A stretch of 64,000 bases of DNA from the NCBI GenBank assembly GCA_964020975.1, contig CAXHWN010002720.1:1-64000 (forward strand), given 5' to 3'. The DNA comes from Hermodice carunculata. Its lineage: Eukaryota > Annelida > Polychaeta > Eunicida > Amphinomidae. Within the stretch, counting starts at the first letter, position 1, and each line of letters opens with the position of its first letter. The position numbers were made by a program, and so were the translations under genes. This document shows, one piece after another, positions 63,265 to 64,000 of the stretch. The notes under the pieces were generated by a model, which saw nothing but the letters and a program-made list of their open reading frames with translations, had not been told where the DNA came from and did not search any database.

Positions 63265-64000
63265 CCCAGATACAAGACAAGACTTTATTCAACGTCGGCT
63301 GGTACACACAGTCGACATTAGCCATAGGCTATTGTACCGACACATAAATCAAAATTTTGTTGTAAAAATATATGCATACAGTTTAAAAACAGGGGGATAA
63401 AATACAAATAATGAGTACACAAAATATAGTAAGTAAAAGTTACTGAGACACTTGTCATTAATGATAATATGATACACTGACTCAAATTATAAGACATATC
63501 AAATCAAAATAAAGATAAAAATAATAGTTTAGCACCTGATGATACAGATTTAAAATCACAGTACATGATTAATGGCTAGCCCGAGTAATTTATTAAAAAC
63601 AGACAGAACTATAGAGACTGCGCCATGTTGCACATGTACCATGTGCAGGGAGATCTACTCTTTGCACATAACGCAGTTACAGGACTCATCTTCAGTTTCT
63701 CTGGTCTGCCCGCTAGAGTAGCTCCACAAAAATGCCATACAAGGGCACAATAGTTTAAGTTTGACAGAATAAAAGATCTGAAAACCAGGAGACGACTGCT
63801 GGTATTTAGAAATCCACCAAGTCTTTTTTAGTGCATTTAGTTGCCTTGCGGCTTTCTTACAAAGATTAGAAGCATGTATGTCGACCTTCAACTTCTATCA
63901 ATTTCAATACCCAGGAGCTTCACGTGGTCCTCGGACTTGATGACACAGTCCCTTATGCCAAAATTGATATTACAAGAATTGTTACGATTTGGGCAGATCA
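63265..64000 (-). mobile_element. LINE fragment, antisense, running off the window
   Basis: Read on the minus strand from 64000 down, segments resemble KLLGIEID and DIHASNLCKKAARQLNALKK, the RT thumb. The 3' end at about 63300-63265 has AATAAAGTCTTGTCTTGTAT, a usual LINE ending. Confidence 0.65.

Overview
The window is a gene-poor, AT-rich, repeat-dense piece of an invertebrate animal genome. The reasons are spliced genes with GT/AG introns of tens of kilobases, an intronless FoxQ2-type forkhead gene, a TPR gene resembling chordate TTC22/IFIT-like proteins, many 5'-truncated non-LTR retrotransposons, a tRNA-derived SINE and very long microsatellites. FoxQ2 is known from lancelets, echinoderms, hemichordates, spiralians and cnidarians. 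A marine deuterostome such as a lancelet or hemichordate is my best guess, but the sequence alone does not settle the phylum. Two runs of exactly 200 N (20001-20200 and 51201-51400) are assembly gaps.

Three host genes are supported. (1) A retinol-dehydrogenase-like short-chain dehydrogenase lies on the minus strand. Four internal exons (61082-61237, 39632-39736, 8732-8947, 8317-8536) join in order, in phase and without missing residues. The first exon, with the TGxxxGIG cofactor motif, and the last exon were not found and probably lie outside. (2) A two-exon TPR protein gene on the plus strand (28855-30454 joined to 31005-31222, 605 aa) sits inside the 30.7-kb dehydrogenase intron. (3) An intronless foxq2 gene on the plus strand (56833-58107, 424 aa) sits inside the 21.3-kb dehydrogenase intron and has a well-spaced TATA box and initiator. 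The two plus-strand genes are therefore nested antisense in one long minus-strand gene.

About 66 bp upstream of the TPR start codon are four TTTC blocks at exact 6-bp spacing. On the minus strand this reads as repeated GAAACC, which matches the GAAANNGAAA core bound by interferon regulatory factors. IFIT genes of vertebrates, also TPR proteins, are controlled by such elements, so an IRF-responsive TPR effector gene is the most interesting functional hypothesis here.

The rest is intron or intergenic DNA. It holds roughly twenty fragments of APE-type non-LTR elements (endonuclease, reverse transcriptase and a C-terminal Cys/His domain), nearly all on the plus strand, which is antisense to the dehydrogenase transcript. 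There is also a complete-looking SINE with a perfect 13-bp target duplication, two foldback or MITE-like elements, a dispersed satellite of about 145 bp, a 40-bp minisatellite born inside a reverse transcriptase frame, and many microsatellites. I saw no tRNA or rRNA gene, no CRISPR array and no recognisable retrovirus, LTR element or Polinton.
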